This document shows, piece after piece, positions 1 through 8,077 of a stretch of DNA of 34,789 bases. Position 1 is the stretch's first letter, and the number at the start of each line of letters is the position of its first letter. Source of the stretch: Candidatus Zixiibacteriota bacterium (lineage in GTDB: Bacteria; Zixibacteria; MSB-5A5; SM1-73); the NCBI GenBank assembly GCA_029933635.1, contig JAOZNS010000002.1, positions 1 to 34,789 of the forward strand. The letters are read 5' to 3'. Made by a program: the position numbers and the translations under genes. Under the pieces are notes generated by a model, which was not told where the DNA came from, did no database searches, and worked only from the letters and a program-made list of their open reading frames with translations.

Positions 1-1206
1 ATAATTAGTCTCCATGTTTTTGAAGAAAAGCTTAACCTCGGGAGCAAACTTGCTGTCCATCAAAACCTGATAACGCCTTAAATCCACCACCTTGTCTATC
101 ACTTCAATGAAGACCGGACAGGCTTGCTGACAGGCTCCGCAGGTGGTGCAAGCCCACAACTCGTCATCGGAGACCACATTACCGGCGATAGGCGCGGCCT
201 GCTTTTCATCAGCCACCTTGCTAAGATTTTTTGCCTGACTTGTAAGATGATTTTTCAAATCTTGAAGGACCTTTTTGGGAGAAAGAGGCTTGCCCGAAAG
301 GTGGGCTGGACACTCCTTTTGGCATCTGCCACAACGGGTGCAGGCGTCGGTGTCAAGCAGTTGCTTCCAGGTGAAGTCCGGAAGTTTTGCCACCCCAAAG
401 GTTTCCTGATTTTCGATATCTGGTATGGGTTTAATCTCACCGGGAGGAGCAAGCGATCTGAAAAACTGATTCAAAGGAGAGGTGATTACATGGAGAAGTT
501 TTGAATAGCTGATATAGCCAATGAACCCAAAAGCCAAAAGCATATGGACCCACCAGAAGAGGGAGTGAAGCGATTTTAAAGCAAACCGGCTCTCTTCTGT
601 CGATGAAAACAATTTGCTTATCTCCCACCCTACAAAGGAGTATTTCTCGAAATCGGGTCGGATGATGGCAATGCGGAGTGCCTCGTTGAAAAAACCTGTT
701 AACAGAACAAGAAAGATCAAAATCAAACCAATCAGATCCTCTGCTTTGTTATCCAGCCTTTCCGGTCTGAGAACGTAACGTCGAAAAGCCAAAAGGATAA
801 CGCCAATTAGGGCTAACGATCCAAAAAGATCCAAAACGAAGGAGAAGAAAAGATAAAAACCTCCCCGGATGAAGACCTTACCAAATAGATGTTTGGCAAT
901 ATCCTCTTGGATGAAGATCAGAATGGTCCCCAAAAGGAGAATTAGAAATCCCCAGAACAAAAAAAGGTGCATAATTCCGGGGAAAGGGTCTTTGAGGATT
1001 CTTCGATGAAAGATGCCAAATGAAAAAAGAGATCCTATTCTTTTAAGGATGTGATCGGACCTGTTTTCTGGTTTACCTATTCGCCAGAGTTGGACTCGTT
1101 TGAAAAGCCCATAAACAAAGATTATTATGGTAATCAACCCCAAGCCGTAGACGGGCCACCGCACCCAGCCTCCCATATTAAAGAAGATCTCTCGTGTTAT
1201 TTCCAT
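1..1206 (-). CDS. Membrane Fe-S/heme b oxidoreductase, EMO-like (Etf:menaquinone oxidoreductase candidate), 3' end outside window
   Basis: The reading frame is open for 402 codons from an ATG at 1206 to the window edge with no stop, so only the N-terminal part is present. It begins with about five hydrophobic segments (near residues 14-32, 65-90, 105-135, 150-172 and 215-240) with histidines inside or beside them, as in a NarI-like cytochrome b domain. Two [4Fe-4S] motifs follow: C289-x2-C292-x2-C295-x3-C299-P and C353-x2-C356-x2-C359-x3-C363-P. The full family (HdrD-related, called EMO in syntrophs) carries CCG domains further on, which would lie beyond base 1. It sits 23 bases after etfA, so the likely role is to take electrons from EtfAB and reduce a membrane quinone. 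The start has only a weak ribosome site (AAGAG). The family is clear; the menaquinone partner is inferred. Confidence 0.85.
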   Translation of the reverse strand, partial: MEITREIFFNMGGWVRWPVYGLGLITIIIFVYGLFKRVQLWRIGKPENRSDHILKRIGSLFSFGIFHRRILKDPFPGIMHLFLFWGFLILLLGTILIFIQEDIAKHLFGKVFIRGGFYLFFSFVLDLFGSLALIGVILLAFRRYVLRPERLDNKAEDLIGLILIFLVLLTGFFNEALRIAIIRPDFEKYSFVGWEISKLFSSTEESRFALKSLHSLFWWVHMLLAFGFIGYISYSKLLHVITSPLNQFFRSLAPPGEIKPIPDIENQETFGVAKLPDFTWKQLLDTDACTRCGRCQKECPAHLSGKPLSPKKVLQDLKNHLTSQAKNLSKVADEKQAAPIAGNVVSDDELWACTTCGACQQACPVFIEVIDKVVDLRRYQVLMDSKFAPEVKLFFKNMETNY

Positions 1207-1229
1207 CTCTTAGCTTAAAGCCGCTTTTC

Positions 1230-2228
1230 TTACGCTTCCGCTTTCAGCCTCCTGACCTCTTTGGTTAACATTGGAACCACCTTAAAAAGGTCATCAACTA
1301 TACCATAATCTGCCACCTGAAAGATGGGAGCCTCTGGATCTTTGTTTATGGCAACGATGTATTTAGATGTTCTCATTCCTGCCAAGTGTTGAATGGCGCC
1401 GGATATCCCGCAGGCTATATAGAGGTTGGGATTAACCACCTTGCCGGTCTGTCCCACCTGCCAATCATGGGGAGCAAAGCCTGAATCGACGGCTGAGCGA
1501 GAAGCACCCACTGTTGCTCCTTCTCCAAAGGCATCAGCTAACTCCTCCAGAATCTTAAAATTCTCCTTACCACCCACGCCTCTGCCACCGGAAACGATAA
1601 CTGAGGCTTCGGTCAGATCAATCTTTTCCCCCGCAGTTTTAACTATCTTTTTCAATCTGGCTTTTAAATCCTCAGGATCAACCTCCACCGATACCTTCTC
1701 AATTTCCGCCTTTTCAGAACCCCTCTCCGCTGGTGGAAGAACGTTAGGTCGCAAGCAAGCCATCTGGGGTTTTGCATTCAAGATGTTGCAGTCTACCAAA
1801 ACTTTTCCGGCAAAAATGGGTCTTTCTGCCACAAGCAAGCCTTTATCGTTAATATCTAATCCCACGCAATCCGAGGCAAGTCCGGTCTGAAGGCGCGCCG
1901 CCACTCGGGGGAAAAGATCCTTGCCCAAAGCAGTGGCTGCACCTAAAAGTATGGCTGGATGATGAACTTTGACCAGATCAACTATTGCTTTAGCATAACT
2001 TTCGTTGGAATAGCTCTGTAAAGATTCGGATTCACAAACAAAAATTTTTTGGGCACCGTAGCCATCAAGCTCTGCTGCCGGACCTTCTATATTATGACCT
2101 AAGAGCAAGGCTGATAATGACCCGCCGGTCTTCTCTGCCAGCTTTTTCCCTATACCTAAGAGCTCAAATGAGATTTTCTTTAATTTTCCTTCTTTCTGCT
2201 CAGTCACTATCCAGACATCATTTGACAT
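1230..2228 (-). CDS. etfA: Electron transfer flavoprotein, alpha subunit
   Basis: A 332-residue protein of normal EtfA length. Its N-terminal half is the Etf alpha/beta fold. The C-terminal half holds the FAD-binding domain with SGGRGVGGKENF, VGASRSAVDSGF, QVGQTGKVV and YIACGISGAIQHLAGM, all hallmark stretches. EtfA binds FAD and, with EtfB, carries electrons from acyl-CoA dehydrogenases or similar flavoenzymes to a membrane acceptor. It follows etfB by 36 bases and precedes the EMO-like gene by 23, so the three form one minus-strand operon. An AAAGGAT ribosome site lies just upstream of the ATG at 2228. Nothing suggests a defect. Confidence 0.96.
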   Translation of the reverse strand: MSNDVWIVTEQKEGKLKKISFELLGIGKKLAEKTGGSLSALLLGHNIEGPAAELDGYGAQKIFVCESESLQSYSNESYAKAIVDLVKVHHPAILLGAATALGKDLFPRVAARLQTGLASDCVGLDINDKGLLVAERPIFAGKVLVDCNILNAKPQMACLRPNVLPPAERGSEKAEIEKVSVEVDPEDLKARLKKIVKTAGEKIDLTEASVIVSGGRGVGGKENFKILEELADAFGEGATVGASRSAVDSGFAPHDWQVGQTGKVVNPNLYIACGISGAIQHLAGMRTSKYIVAINKDPEAPIFQVADYGIVDDLFKVVPMLTKEVRRLKAEA

Positions 2229-2264
2229 TTTCTATCCTTTCACTGCTATCTTTGTTATCTTAAT

Positions 2265-3059
2265 TTAAATCAATTTAGCTTCCTCTCGAAGCAACCTCAC
2301 CAGCTCAGCCGCCGCCTCAGCTGGCTCTCCTTCTATCCTTTTGCCCGCTTTCCTCTCCGGCGGAAGCCGATAATTTTTTGTCTTCAACCTGGATCCTTTT
2401 TCACCTACCTCGTCAGGACTCAGCCCGAGGGTAGCAAGGTCGATTTTTTTGATCTGCTTCCTTTTAGCCTTCATTATTCCGGGCAACGAGGCATATCTCG
2501 GTTCGTTCAAGCCCTTTTGAGCGGCTATAACTACTGGTAAAGAGGTCTCTATTATCTCCTCCACTCCCCCTTCGGTCTCCCTTCTGGCAATGGCGCTCTT
2601 TCCATCAGGGGATATCTCTAGACCCACCACCACGGAGATATAGGGAAGATTTAAAAGCTCAGCTAAACAACCAAAAACCTGAGAGCAATCCAAATCAACC
2701 GCTTGCTTACCAGTTAGGATCAAGTCGTATTTAATATCACTTATGGCCTGAGCTAAGATTTTGGCAGTGGTTAAGCTGTCCGAACCCTCGAAGGCGGGAT
2801 CGTTTAAGTGAACTCCCTCGTCTGCCCCCATGGCCAAGGCAGTCCTTATAGCCTCGCCTGCTCGATCAGGACCTAAGCTGAAGATGGTAACGGTTCCCCC
2901 AAACTTCTCCTTGATCTTCAATCCTTCCTCCACCGCATACTCATCGTAAGGATTCATCACATATTTGATCCCCTCGGTGAGAATCCCAGTTCCTTCCGGA
3001 TTTATCTTTATCTTGCTCTCCGTATCTGGCACCTGCTTCACACAAACGATTATCTCCAT
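2265..3059 (-). CDS. etfB: Electron transfer flavoprotein, beta subunit
   Basis: The chosen start is the ATG at 3059, giving 264 residues beginning MEIIVCVKQVPDT, the classic EtfB N-terminus. It has a strong GGAGG site 7 bases upstream. An in-frame ATG at 3092 would add 11 unrelated residues and overlap the operator-like site, so it was rejected. Family motifs include MNPYDEYAVEEGLKIKE, ALAMGADEGVHL, LTGKQAVDLDCSQV (an AMP/flavin loop), and LPVVIAAQKGLNEPRYASLPGIMKAKRK near the end, which carries the EtfB signature. It is the first gene of the etfB-etfA-EMO operon and is probably controlled by the Rex-like site at 3077-3094. Confidence 0.96.
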   Translation of the reverse strand: MEIIVCVKQVPDTESKIKINPEGTGILTEGIKYVMNPYDEYAVEEGLKIKEKFGGTVTIFSLGPDRAGEAIRTALAMGADEGVHLNDPAFEGSDSLTTAKILAQAISDIKYDLILTGKQAVDLDCSQVFGCLAELLNLPYISVVVGLEISPDGKSAIARRETEGGVEEIIETSLPVVIAAQKGLNEPRYASLPGIMKAKRKQIKKIDLATLGLSPDEVGEKGSRLKTKNYRLPPERKAGKRIEGEPAEAAAELVRLLREEAKLI

Positions 3060-3076
3060 ATCAAACCTCCGAAAGT

Positions 3077-3094
3077 TTGAGAAAGTTTTCACAA
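3077..3094. promoter_or_regulatory. Rex-like operator in front of etfB
   Basis: On the minus strand the 18 bases read TTGTGAA-AACT-TTCTCAA. This matches the Rex consensus TTGTGAANNNNTTCACAA at 13 of 14 defined positions. It lies 18-35 bases upstream of the etfB start, where a bound repressor would block RNA polymerase. Rex senses NADH/NAD+ and commonly controls anaerobic electron-transfer genes. A second match of equal quality lies upstream of porC (33952-33969). No rex gene is in the window, so the regulator is inferred. Confidence 0.6.
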
Positions 3095-3742
3095 AAATAA
3101 TCCATTATGCCTCCATTGTCAAATAAAAAAGTCAGTGTTTGTAGATACCAAATACAAATCATACACTCTTAAGGGAAGAATAGATTAGGCAACACCCATA
3201 AGACAAAAAACTAATATTACTATCAAACAACGCAAGACCTGTGCAAGAACTATATTTGCCGAAGCCAAAAAACTCTCATGGGTTAAGGCCAGCCATCTAT
3301 AGAGGACTGGATAAAGTAACCATTTAAGCTCTTTTGACCTCCACTGTTCAAAACATCAACAAGAGGCTGGTCAAATATTATCAGGTCAAGATAACGGAGA
3401 GAGGATTGTTTCCTTTAAACAGCTTTTCTAATATTATATCTCCTATGGGCCTGTGGAAATATTCAACTCGTTGAAATTTAATGATTCAAGAATTCTATGA
3501 ATCGAGCAACAACCCCATAATTTGCGGGGTCCATAGAACCGGCTAAAGCTTGATACTCCAAAAAGACCTTTGCCGAATCAACTTTTTCAGAAAGTTCATA
3601 AATGAGATCTTTGAAAAAGTCCTTTTGTCCACAGTATCCATGGGACATGATTAGAAGCCCTACCTATGGAGGATGTAAATCATTGATTTTTCATGGCCAG
3701 ACCACTTTTTGCCACATTTTTTAGTGACCTCTTAATAAAATC
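3095..3742. other. Long intergenic region between etfB and the RibD-like gene
   Basis: About 650 bases separate the divergent etfB and RibD-like genes. The stretch is AT-rich with no long reading frame. The only protein-like content I can see is a 56-codon minus-strand frame at 3478-3648. The etfB promoter must lie in its left end, but no convincing -35/-10 pair was recognised there. No transposase remnant, tRNA or clear repeat was found. Confidence 0.5.
3478..3648 (-). CDS. Short protein-like frame of unknown function, possibly a gene remnant
   Basis: A 56-residue frame starts at the ATG at 3648 (MSHGYCGQKDFFKDLIYELS...) and stops at 3478. Five further sense codons (VGLLI) precede the ATG before an upstream stop. 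The composition is protein-like: an amphipathic helix rich in Lys, Glu and Leu, then a second helix ending in RFIEFLNH. The (V)GLLIMSHG opening resembles the first strand and loop of sirohydrochlorin chelatase (CbiX) or of PTS EIIA domains, but it is far too short for either. No ribosome site lies at a good distance. It may be a decayed fragment or chance; I do not assign a function. Confidence 0.3.
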   Translation of the reverse strand: MSHGYCGQKDFFKDLIYELSEKVDSAKVFLEYQALAGSMDPANYGVVARFIEFLNH

Positions 3743-3771
3743 TTGACAATAAATTGCTAAATGTTTACTCT
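3743..3771 (+). promoter_or_regulatory. Sigma-70-type promoter for the RibD-like gene
   Basis: A perfect -35 hexamer TTGACA (3743-3748) is followed after 17 bases by TACTCT (3766-3771), a fair -10. Transcription would start near 3778, about 30 bases before the ATG at 3807. No FMN riboswitch was seen in this leader. Confidence 0.55.
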
Positions 3772-3806
3772 TCTTTTGAGAAAGCCAACGATCTTGCGCC
3801 TTTGCC

Positions 3807-4556
3807 ATGAAGAGTATCCCTATTTTAACAAAAAAAAACATTTGGGAAATTGAAAAGAGATTGGAGAAACTTGCTCAAGCAAAATACCGGAAAACCGGGC
3901 TTCCTTTTGTCATTTTGAAGTATGCTCAAACTCTGGATGGCAAAATTGCCACTCTCAGCGGAGATTCCAAATGGATCAGCGCAAGGTCATCGCTTTGTTT
4001 TGCTCATCGATTGCGCAACTTAAGCGACGCCATCCTTGTGGGGGTAAACACAATTCTGCGGGACGATCCACAGCTTACCGTTCGTCTGATCAAAGGAAAA
4101 AATCCTCAAAGGATAATAGTTGATGGGCAACTTAGAATTTCGCTGGATTGCAAGGTGCTTAAAGGGAAGGGGGCATCATCCACCATCATTGCCACCACCT
4201 CCCTTTCTGAGAGAGCAAAGGTTAAAAGGATACAGACAAGAGGTGCCAAGGTGTGGCTGATAAAGAAGGACCGGGCGAAGCAGATCTGTTTGCAGGATCT
4301 TTTGGAAAAACTGGGAGAAAATAATATCCGTTTGCTTTTAGTCGAGGGGGGCTCAAAGATAATTACTTCCTTTCTCAAAAAACGCTTAGCAGATCATCTA
4401 ATAGTGATCATCGCACCCAAGATTATAGGAGAAGGTGTAACATGTGTTAACTCCAGCACTCAGCGAAGATTCAAAAATCTGATTTTTTTATCTTCATACA
4501 GAGTTTTCAAATCTGACGATGATGTAATTGTGGAAGCTTCCCTCAAATGGTGTTGA
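3807..4556 (+). CDS. Stand-alone RibD C-terminal domain reductase (riboflavin pathway)
   Basis: A 249-residue protein that matches the reductase half of RibD along its length. It shows FVILKYAQTLDGKIAT, GDSKWIS, AHRLRNLSDAILVGVNTILRDDPQLTVR, RIIVDG and LLVEGGSKIITSFL. In riboflavin synthesis this domain uses NADPH to reduce the ribosyl side chain of the pyrimidine intermediate. The N-terminal zinc deaminase domain of bifunctional RibD is absent; the roughly 30 residues before the reductase fold carry no deaminase motif. It could therefore be an archaeal/fungal-type RIB7 reductase, the partner of a separate deaminase, or a dihydrofolate-reductase-like enzyme. No other rib gene is near. It has a good promoter but no obvious ribosome site, so the start is less certain than the family. 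Confidence 0.88.
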   Translation: MKSIPILTKKNIWEIEKRLEKLAQAKYRKTGLPFVILKYAQTLDGKIATLSGDSKWISARSSLCFAHRLRNLSDAILVGVNTILRDDPQLTVRLIKGKNPQRIIVDGQLRISLDCKVLKGKGASSTIIATTSLSERAKVKRIQTRGAKVWLIKKDRAKQICLQDLLEKLGENNIRLLLVEGGSKIITSFLKKRLADHLIVIIAPKIIGEGVTCVNSSTQRRFKNLIFLSSYRVFKSDDDVIVEASLKWC

Positions 4557-4724
4557 CTGATGATTCTGACTTTCCTTAACTAAAGAGGTAGAAAGGCGAA
4601 GCTTTAAGCAACTGTAAATAGTTGAATATACACAAAATCGTCCGTCGACGACACACCCTTCCAGGGAACCCTTATATGATCCTGGTAATGACCTCACATT
4701 CTTTCCGAGCTTTCAAATAACATC

Positions 4725-4752
4725 TTGACATTTTTGAGTTTCATAGTATACT
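4725..4752 (+). promoter_or_regulatory. Sigma-70-type promoter for the dockerin gene pair
   Basis: TTGACA (4725-4730) and TATACT (4747-4752) are separated by 16 bases, a strong match to consensus. The predicted transcript starts near 4759 and gives a leader of about 130 bases before the first secreted-protein gene. The rest of the 4557-4888 gap shows no other recognisable feature. Confidence 0.65.
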
Positions 4753-4888
4753 TAATTTTAGAGGTGAAAGATAAGGAAGCGGGCGCAAGATCTAAAACTC
4801 CACTTCAAGTAAAGGGTGAAATTAACAGCTTAACTTGTTGCCAAATATAGGATTATTAAAGTATTTTAATGCCCCTTCTATAAAGGAA

Positions 4889-6373
4889 ATGAGCAAAAAT
4901 TTGCGCAGTTTAACTCGAACCTTCGGGTTGACTCTTTTATTTTTTCTTATTTTTATTTTGGCTGCTGGTCAGGCTGAAGGCATCCGCTGGCCCTTTGACC
5001 CCGGGGACGAGTCTCTTCCATTAGGTAACAACTATGGAGAATATCAGTATTATGGTGGCTCTCCCTATCTTCATCCGGGAATAGATATCCTTAAACTTTT
5101 TGGCACCCCGGTCTATGCGGTCAAATCTGGCGTAGTTAAGGCTGTCCTGACCACCTCTGGAGATTATCACTGGCGGGTGGCTGTGGGGGATTCAGCCGGA
5201 GCTGGCTGGTGTGATGGCTGGCTTTATGCCCACCTGTATCAACCCACAATCCAGGTGCAGGTGGGCGACACGGTGGAGGTTGGCGACTATCTGGGCGATT
5301 TAGTCTATTGGCCCGTGGCTGGATTTCATCATCTTCATTTCGTTAAGATAAGAAACCACGGGGTAAGCTGGTCATCTGACTGGATGTTCATCGCCAATCC
5401 ATTAGACGAACTGGTTCCCATTGACGAGCCCGATCCTCCGGAGATTGAAAATGCCCGGGTAGGTGCCAAATTCGCCTTCTGTCAGAATAACACTCACCTA
5501 TATTTTGAACCGCAACAATCCCTGTCAGGATCGGTCGACATCATCGCAAAGATATATGATAAAATCAACCATCCAGATTGGCGGTTGATCCCATATAAGA
5601 TTGAGTACTCCATTTTCAACGACAGCGTTTCTTTTGGTCCGGTTCTTTCCTTTATTTTCACTGATACGCTCTTCTGGAATCAGAATGTTAGTGTGATCTA
5701 TCAGGATGATGAGGTGTGCCACACTCAGGGAGACTACGATTTCAGAAATTTTTACTTTATCGTCACCAACACCGATGGTGATAGCATAGTTGAAGCCTCC
5801 GATTCAGATTATGGTTGGAACACAGAAGAATTCCCTAATGGCACTTACTGGGTAAAGGTGATCGCCTTCGATAGATATGGAAATTCGGATGCGGATAGCA
5901 TGCAGGTGGAGGTGGAAAATTATTTCGAAGTCTCAGGGAAAGTGGGCTTATCCGACGATCCTCCAGACTCATCCGGAACTATAATCCAAATTTGGGAACT
6001 GGCAATATCGGATACAACCGATCAGACCGGTTTTTTCCTTTTTGAAAACATAGGTGGCGGACACTACCTCTTTCAAATAACGCATCCGGGTTATTCCAAC
6101 CTGGATACGGTGGTACATGTGACTGGAAATATCCAGATCGAGTTTACCCTGGAGGTGGAATTGTATATCCGGGGAGATGCCAATCACGACCAGGAAATAA
6201 ACTTAGGAGATGTGGTGTATCTTATAAACTATCTATTTAAGGACGGTCCACCTCCTCTACCCTTTTTCTCCGGAGATGCCAACTCAGACGGGGTGGTGGA
6301 CATATCGGATGTGGTCTATCTCATAAATTATCTTTATAGAGGAGGACCACCGCCCGAAGGAACTTGTGGCTAA
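4889..6373 (+). CDS. Secreted M23-fold protein with C-terminal dockerin repeats
   Basis: Using the ATG at 4889, this is a 494-residue protein starting MSKNLRSLTRTFG with a hydrophobic core LTLLFFLIFILAAG, a typical signal peptide. Residues 45-155 form an M23 (LysM/lysostaphin-type) metallopeptidase fold with candidate zinc or catalytic residues H62, D66, H115 and the HLH at H148/H150. A middle region resembles Ig-like folds, followed by a carboxypeptidase-regulatory-like beta domain (SGKVGLSDDPPDSSGTI...). The last 65 residues are two dockerin type I repeats with calcium loops GDANHDQEINLGD and GDANSDGVVDISD, each followed by VVYLINYL. It could trim peptidoglycan or be a non-catalytic binder. 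A TTG start at 4835 would add 18 residues before the signal peptide; the ATG has a close-set AAAGGA site. Confidence 0.82.
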   Translation: MSKNLRSLTRTFGLTLLFFLIFILAAGQAEGIRWPFDPGDESLPLGNNYGEYQYYGGSPYLHPGIDILKLFGTPVYAVKSGVVKAVLTTSGDYHWRVAVGDSAGAGWCDGWLYAHLYQPTIQVQVGDTVEVGDYLGDLVYWPVAGFHHLHFVKIRNHGVSWSSDWMFIANPLDELVPIDEPDPPEIENARVGAKFAFCQNNTHLYFEPQQSLSGSVDIIAKIYDKINHPDWRLIPYKIEYSIFNDSVSFGPVLSFIFTDTLFWNQNVSVIYQDDEVCHTQGDYDFRNFYFIVTNTDGDSIVEASDSDYGWNTEEFPNGTYWVKVIAFDRYGNSDADSMQVEVENYFEVSGKVGLSDDPPDSSGTIIQIWELAISDTTDQTGFFLFENIGGGHYLFQITHPGYSNLDTVVHVTGNIQIEFTLEVELYIRGDANHDQEINLGDVVYLINYLFKDGPPPLPFFSGDANSDGVVDISDVVYLINYLYRGGPPPEGTCG

Positions 6374-6420
6374 AGCCAAAAGAAGTTAGAAATACCAATT
6401 CCAATTGGGAGGAAATTCCG

Positions 6421-8010
6421 ATGAAGATTCCACTGATCGGCTCTATCATGATCTTAATTTTGGGTGTGTCTGCCTCTGCAGAGATCCCTTTGGAAAAAGC
6501 TCCATTCTGGCAATCAACTGAAAGTGGCGTTTATTCTACCGGAGCCAATTGGGGAGATATTGACCGTAATGGATATATAGATCTTGCCATCTCCAATGGA
6601 AACGATATGGCAAAAGCACCCAATTACTTGTATTTCAATTATGACGGCAATCTGCAGACCACCCATGGTTGGGCTTCCTCCAACTATCAATACTCAGGAC
6701 ATTCTGCTCTAGGAGACGTGAATCAAGATGGCTACTTGGATTTTGCCGTATCCAACTACATTTCTTCTGGATGGAAAGCCTCGACCGTTCAACTTTATAT
6801 GAATATCGGTGGGACTTTGGAAACTTCACCTTCATGGCAATCTGCCGATTCCATGCACTCTTTTGCCTGTGCCTTTGGAGATGCAGATGGTGATGGTGAT
6901 CTGGATTTGGCTGTGGCTTGCGGAGAATCATACAACAGCATCTATGAACCTCAAAGAATCTATTATAACATTGGGGGAACCTTGGAGACCACCCCTTCAT
7001 GGATATCAATCGATAGCACTCCCTGTTATGATGTGGAATGGGGAGATGTGGACAACGATGGAGATTTGGACTTAGCTTTCATCAGCTCCATAGGTCCGGT
7101 GTTCGTTTATTATAATTATGGAGACTCCATCGAGAGATATGCCTCTTGGAACTCCGGGGGTTACTATGATGGCAACACCCTTAACTGGGGAGATATGGAC
7201 AACGATGGCTTTTTGGACCTAGCCGTAGCTAACAACTCTCAGCTGGGGCAACCAGGATATTTTGAAGTATACCATAATGTCGGCGGAATTCTACAAACTC
7301 CTCCTATTTGGCGATCAAATACTCAGGGTTATGGTTCCTCCGTCTCCTGGTGTGATGTGGACAACGACGGAGATAAGGATTTAGCCGCGGGCAGGTGGTG
7401 GGGATATTCTATGATTTATGAAAATATAGAGGGAACTTTGACCACCACGCCTGCCTGGAAATGTAGCTCCAACTACACTGCAGTGGTGGAGGAGATGGTA
7501 TGGGGAGATGTGGACGGTGATGGGGTATTAAGCGTGGTGGGTGAGGCTCACCCGGGTGATGGAGTGAAAAAGGTCTTCTATCTGGATCACTATCCGGCTC
7601 ATTCCTTAGAGAACGTGATAGTGGACGGAGATACCCTTCAGTTAACCGAATTTTGCTACAATTTAGCCACTGGCTGGGTTTCCGTTGCTATCGCTCCCGT
7701 CTCTGAAATCATCTTTGATTATCACTATTCGTTTAAGCCTGATTTGGCGGTCAGCAACTGGAGTGGAGCAAATATGATCTTCAAAAACGTTGCCCAAACT
7801 TATGTATGGGGAGATGCAAACGCAAGTGGCGAGGTGGAGGTGGGAGATGTAGTTTACCTGGTCAACTATCTTTATCGAGGGGGACCAGAGCCTGATCCAC
7901 CTGCATCTGGAGATCCCAACAACGATTGCGTTATCGATGTAGGTGACGTAGTTTATTTGATAAACTATCTATACCGAGACGGTCCTGCACCCTTGCAGGG
8001 ATGTGCTTGA
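6421..8010 (+). CDS. Secreted VCBS/FG-GAP repeat protein with C-terminal dockerin repeats
   Basis: A 529-residue protein starting at the ATG at 6421, which has a GGGAGG site 8 bases upstream. A frame extending back to 6364 lacks a signal at its front and was rejected. Residues 1-20 are a signal peptide (MKIPLIGSIMILILGVSASA). At least seven repeats of the type WGDVDNDGDLDLA follow, the calcium-binding loop of VCBS/FG-GAP beta-propeller blades, spaced about 55-60 residues apart. The C-terminus has two dockerin repeats (GDANASGEVEVGD and GDPNNDCVIDVGD, each followed by VVYL(V/I)NYLYR). It follows the M23-fold gene by 47 bases and probably shares its promoter. It is likely surface or extracellular; its ligand is unknown. 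Confidence 0.85.
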   Translation: MKIPLIGSIMILILGVSASAEIPLEKAPFWQSTESGVYSTGANWGDIDRNGYIDLAISNGNDMAKAPNYLYFNYDGNLQTTHGWASSNYQYSGHSALGDVNQDGYLDFAVSNYISSGWKASTVQLYMNIGGTLETSPSWQSADSMHSFACAFGDADGDGDLDLAVACGESYNSIYEPQRIYYNIGGTLETTPSWISIDSTPCYDVEWGDVDNDGDLDLAFISSIGPVFVYYNYGDSIERYASWNSGGYYDGNTLNWGDMDNDGFLDLAVANNSQLGQPGYFEVYHNVGGILQTPPIWRSNTQGYGSSVSWCDVDNDGDKDLAAGRWWGYSMIYENIEGTLTTTPAWKCSSNYTAVVEEMVWGDVDGDGVLSVVGEAHPGDGVKKVFYLDHYPAHSLENVIVDGDTLQLTEFCYNLATGWVSVAIAPVSEIIFDYHYSFKPDLAVSNWSGANMIFKNVAQTYVWGDANASGEVEVGDVVYLVNYLYRGGPEPDPPASGDPNNDCVIDVGDVVYLINYLYRDGPAPLQGCA

Positions 8011-8042
8011 CCTTTTCTTCAGCAGGTGACGATATGGATATG

Positions 8043-8077
8043 TAAGGGCGGAGCTTCAGCTCCGCCCTTATTTTATT
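8043..8077 (+). terminator. Intrinsic terminator after the dockerin genes
   Basis: A perfect 12-base stem (TAAGGGCGGAGC, 8043-8054, with its complement at 8059-8070) closes a TTCA loop and is followed by TTTTATT. It lies between convergent genes and serves the plus strand; the minus side has no T run. The stem resembles the dispersed palindromes elsewhere in the window, so it may be a repeat reused as a terminator. Confidence 0.75.

Noticed and set aside
124..504. A 126-codon plus-strand frame
   Set aside because: It is antisense to the EMO-like gene, whose cysteine motifs and membrane helices are clear on the other strand.
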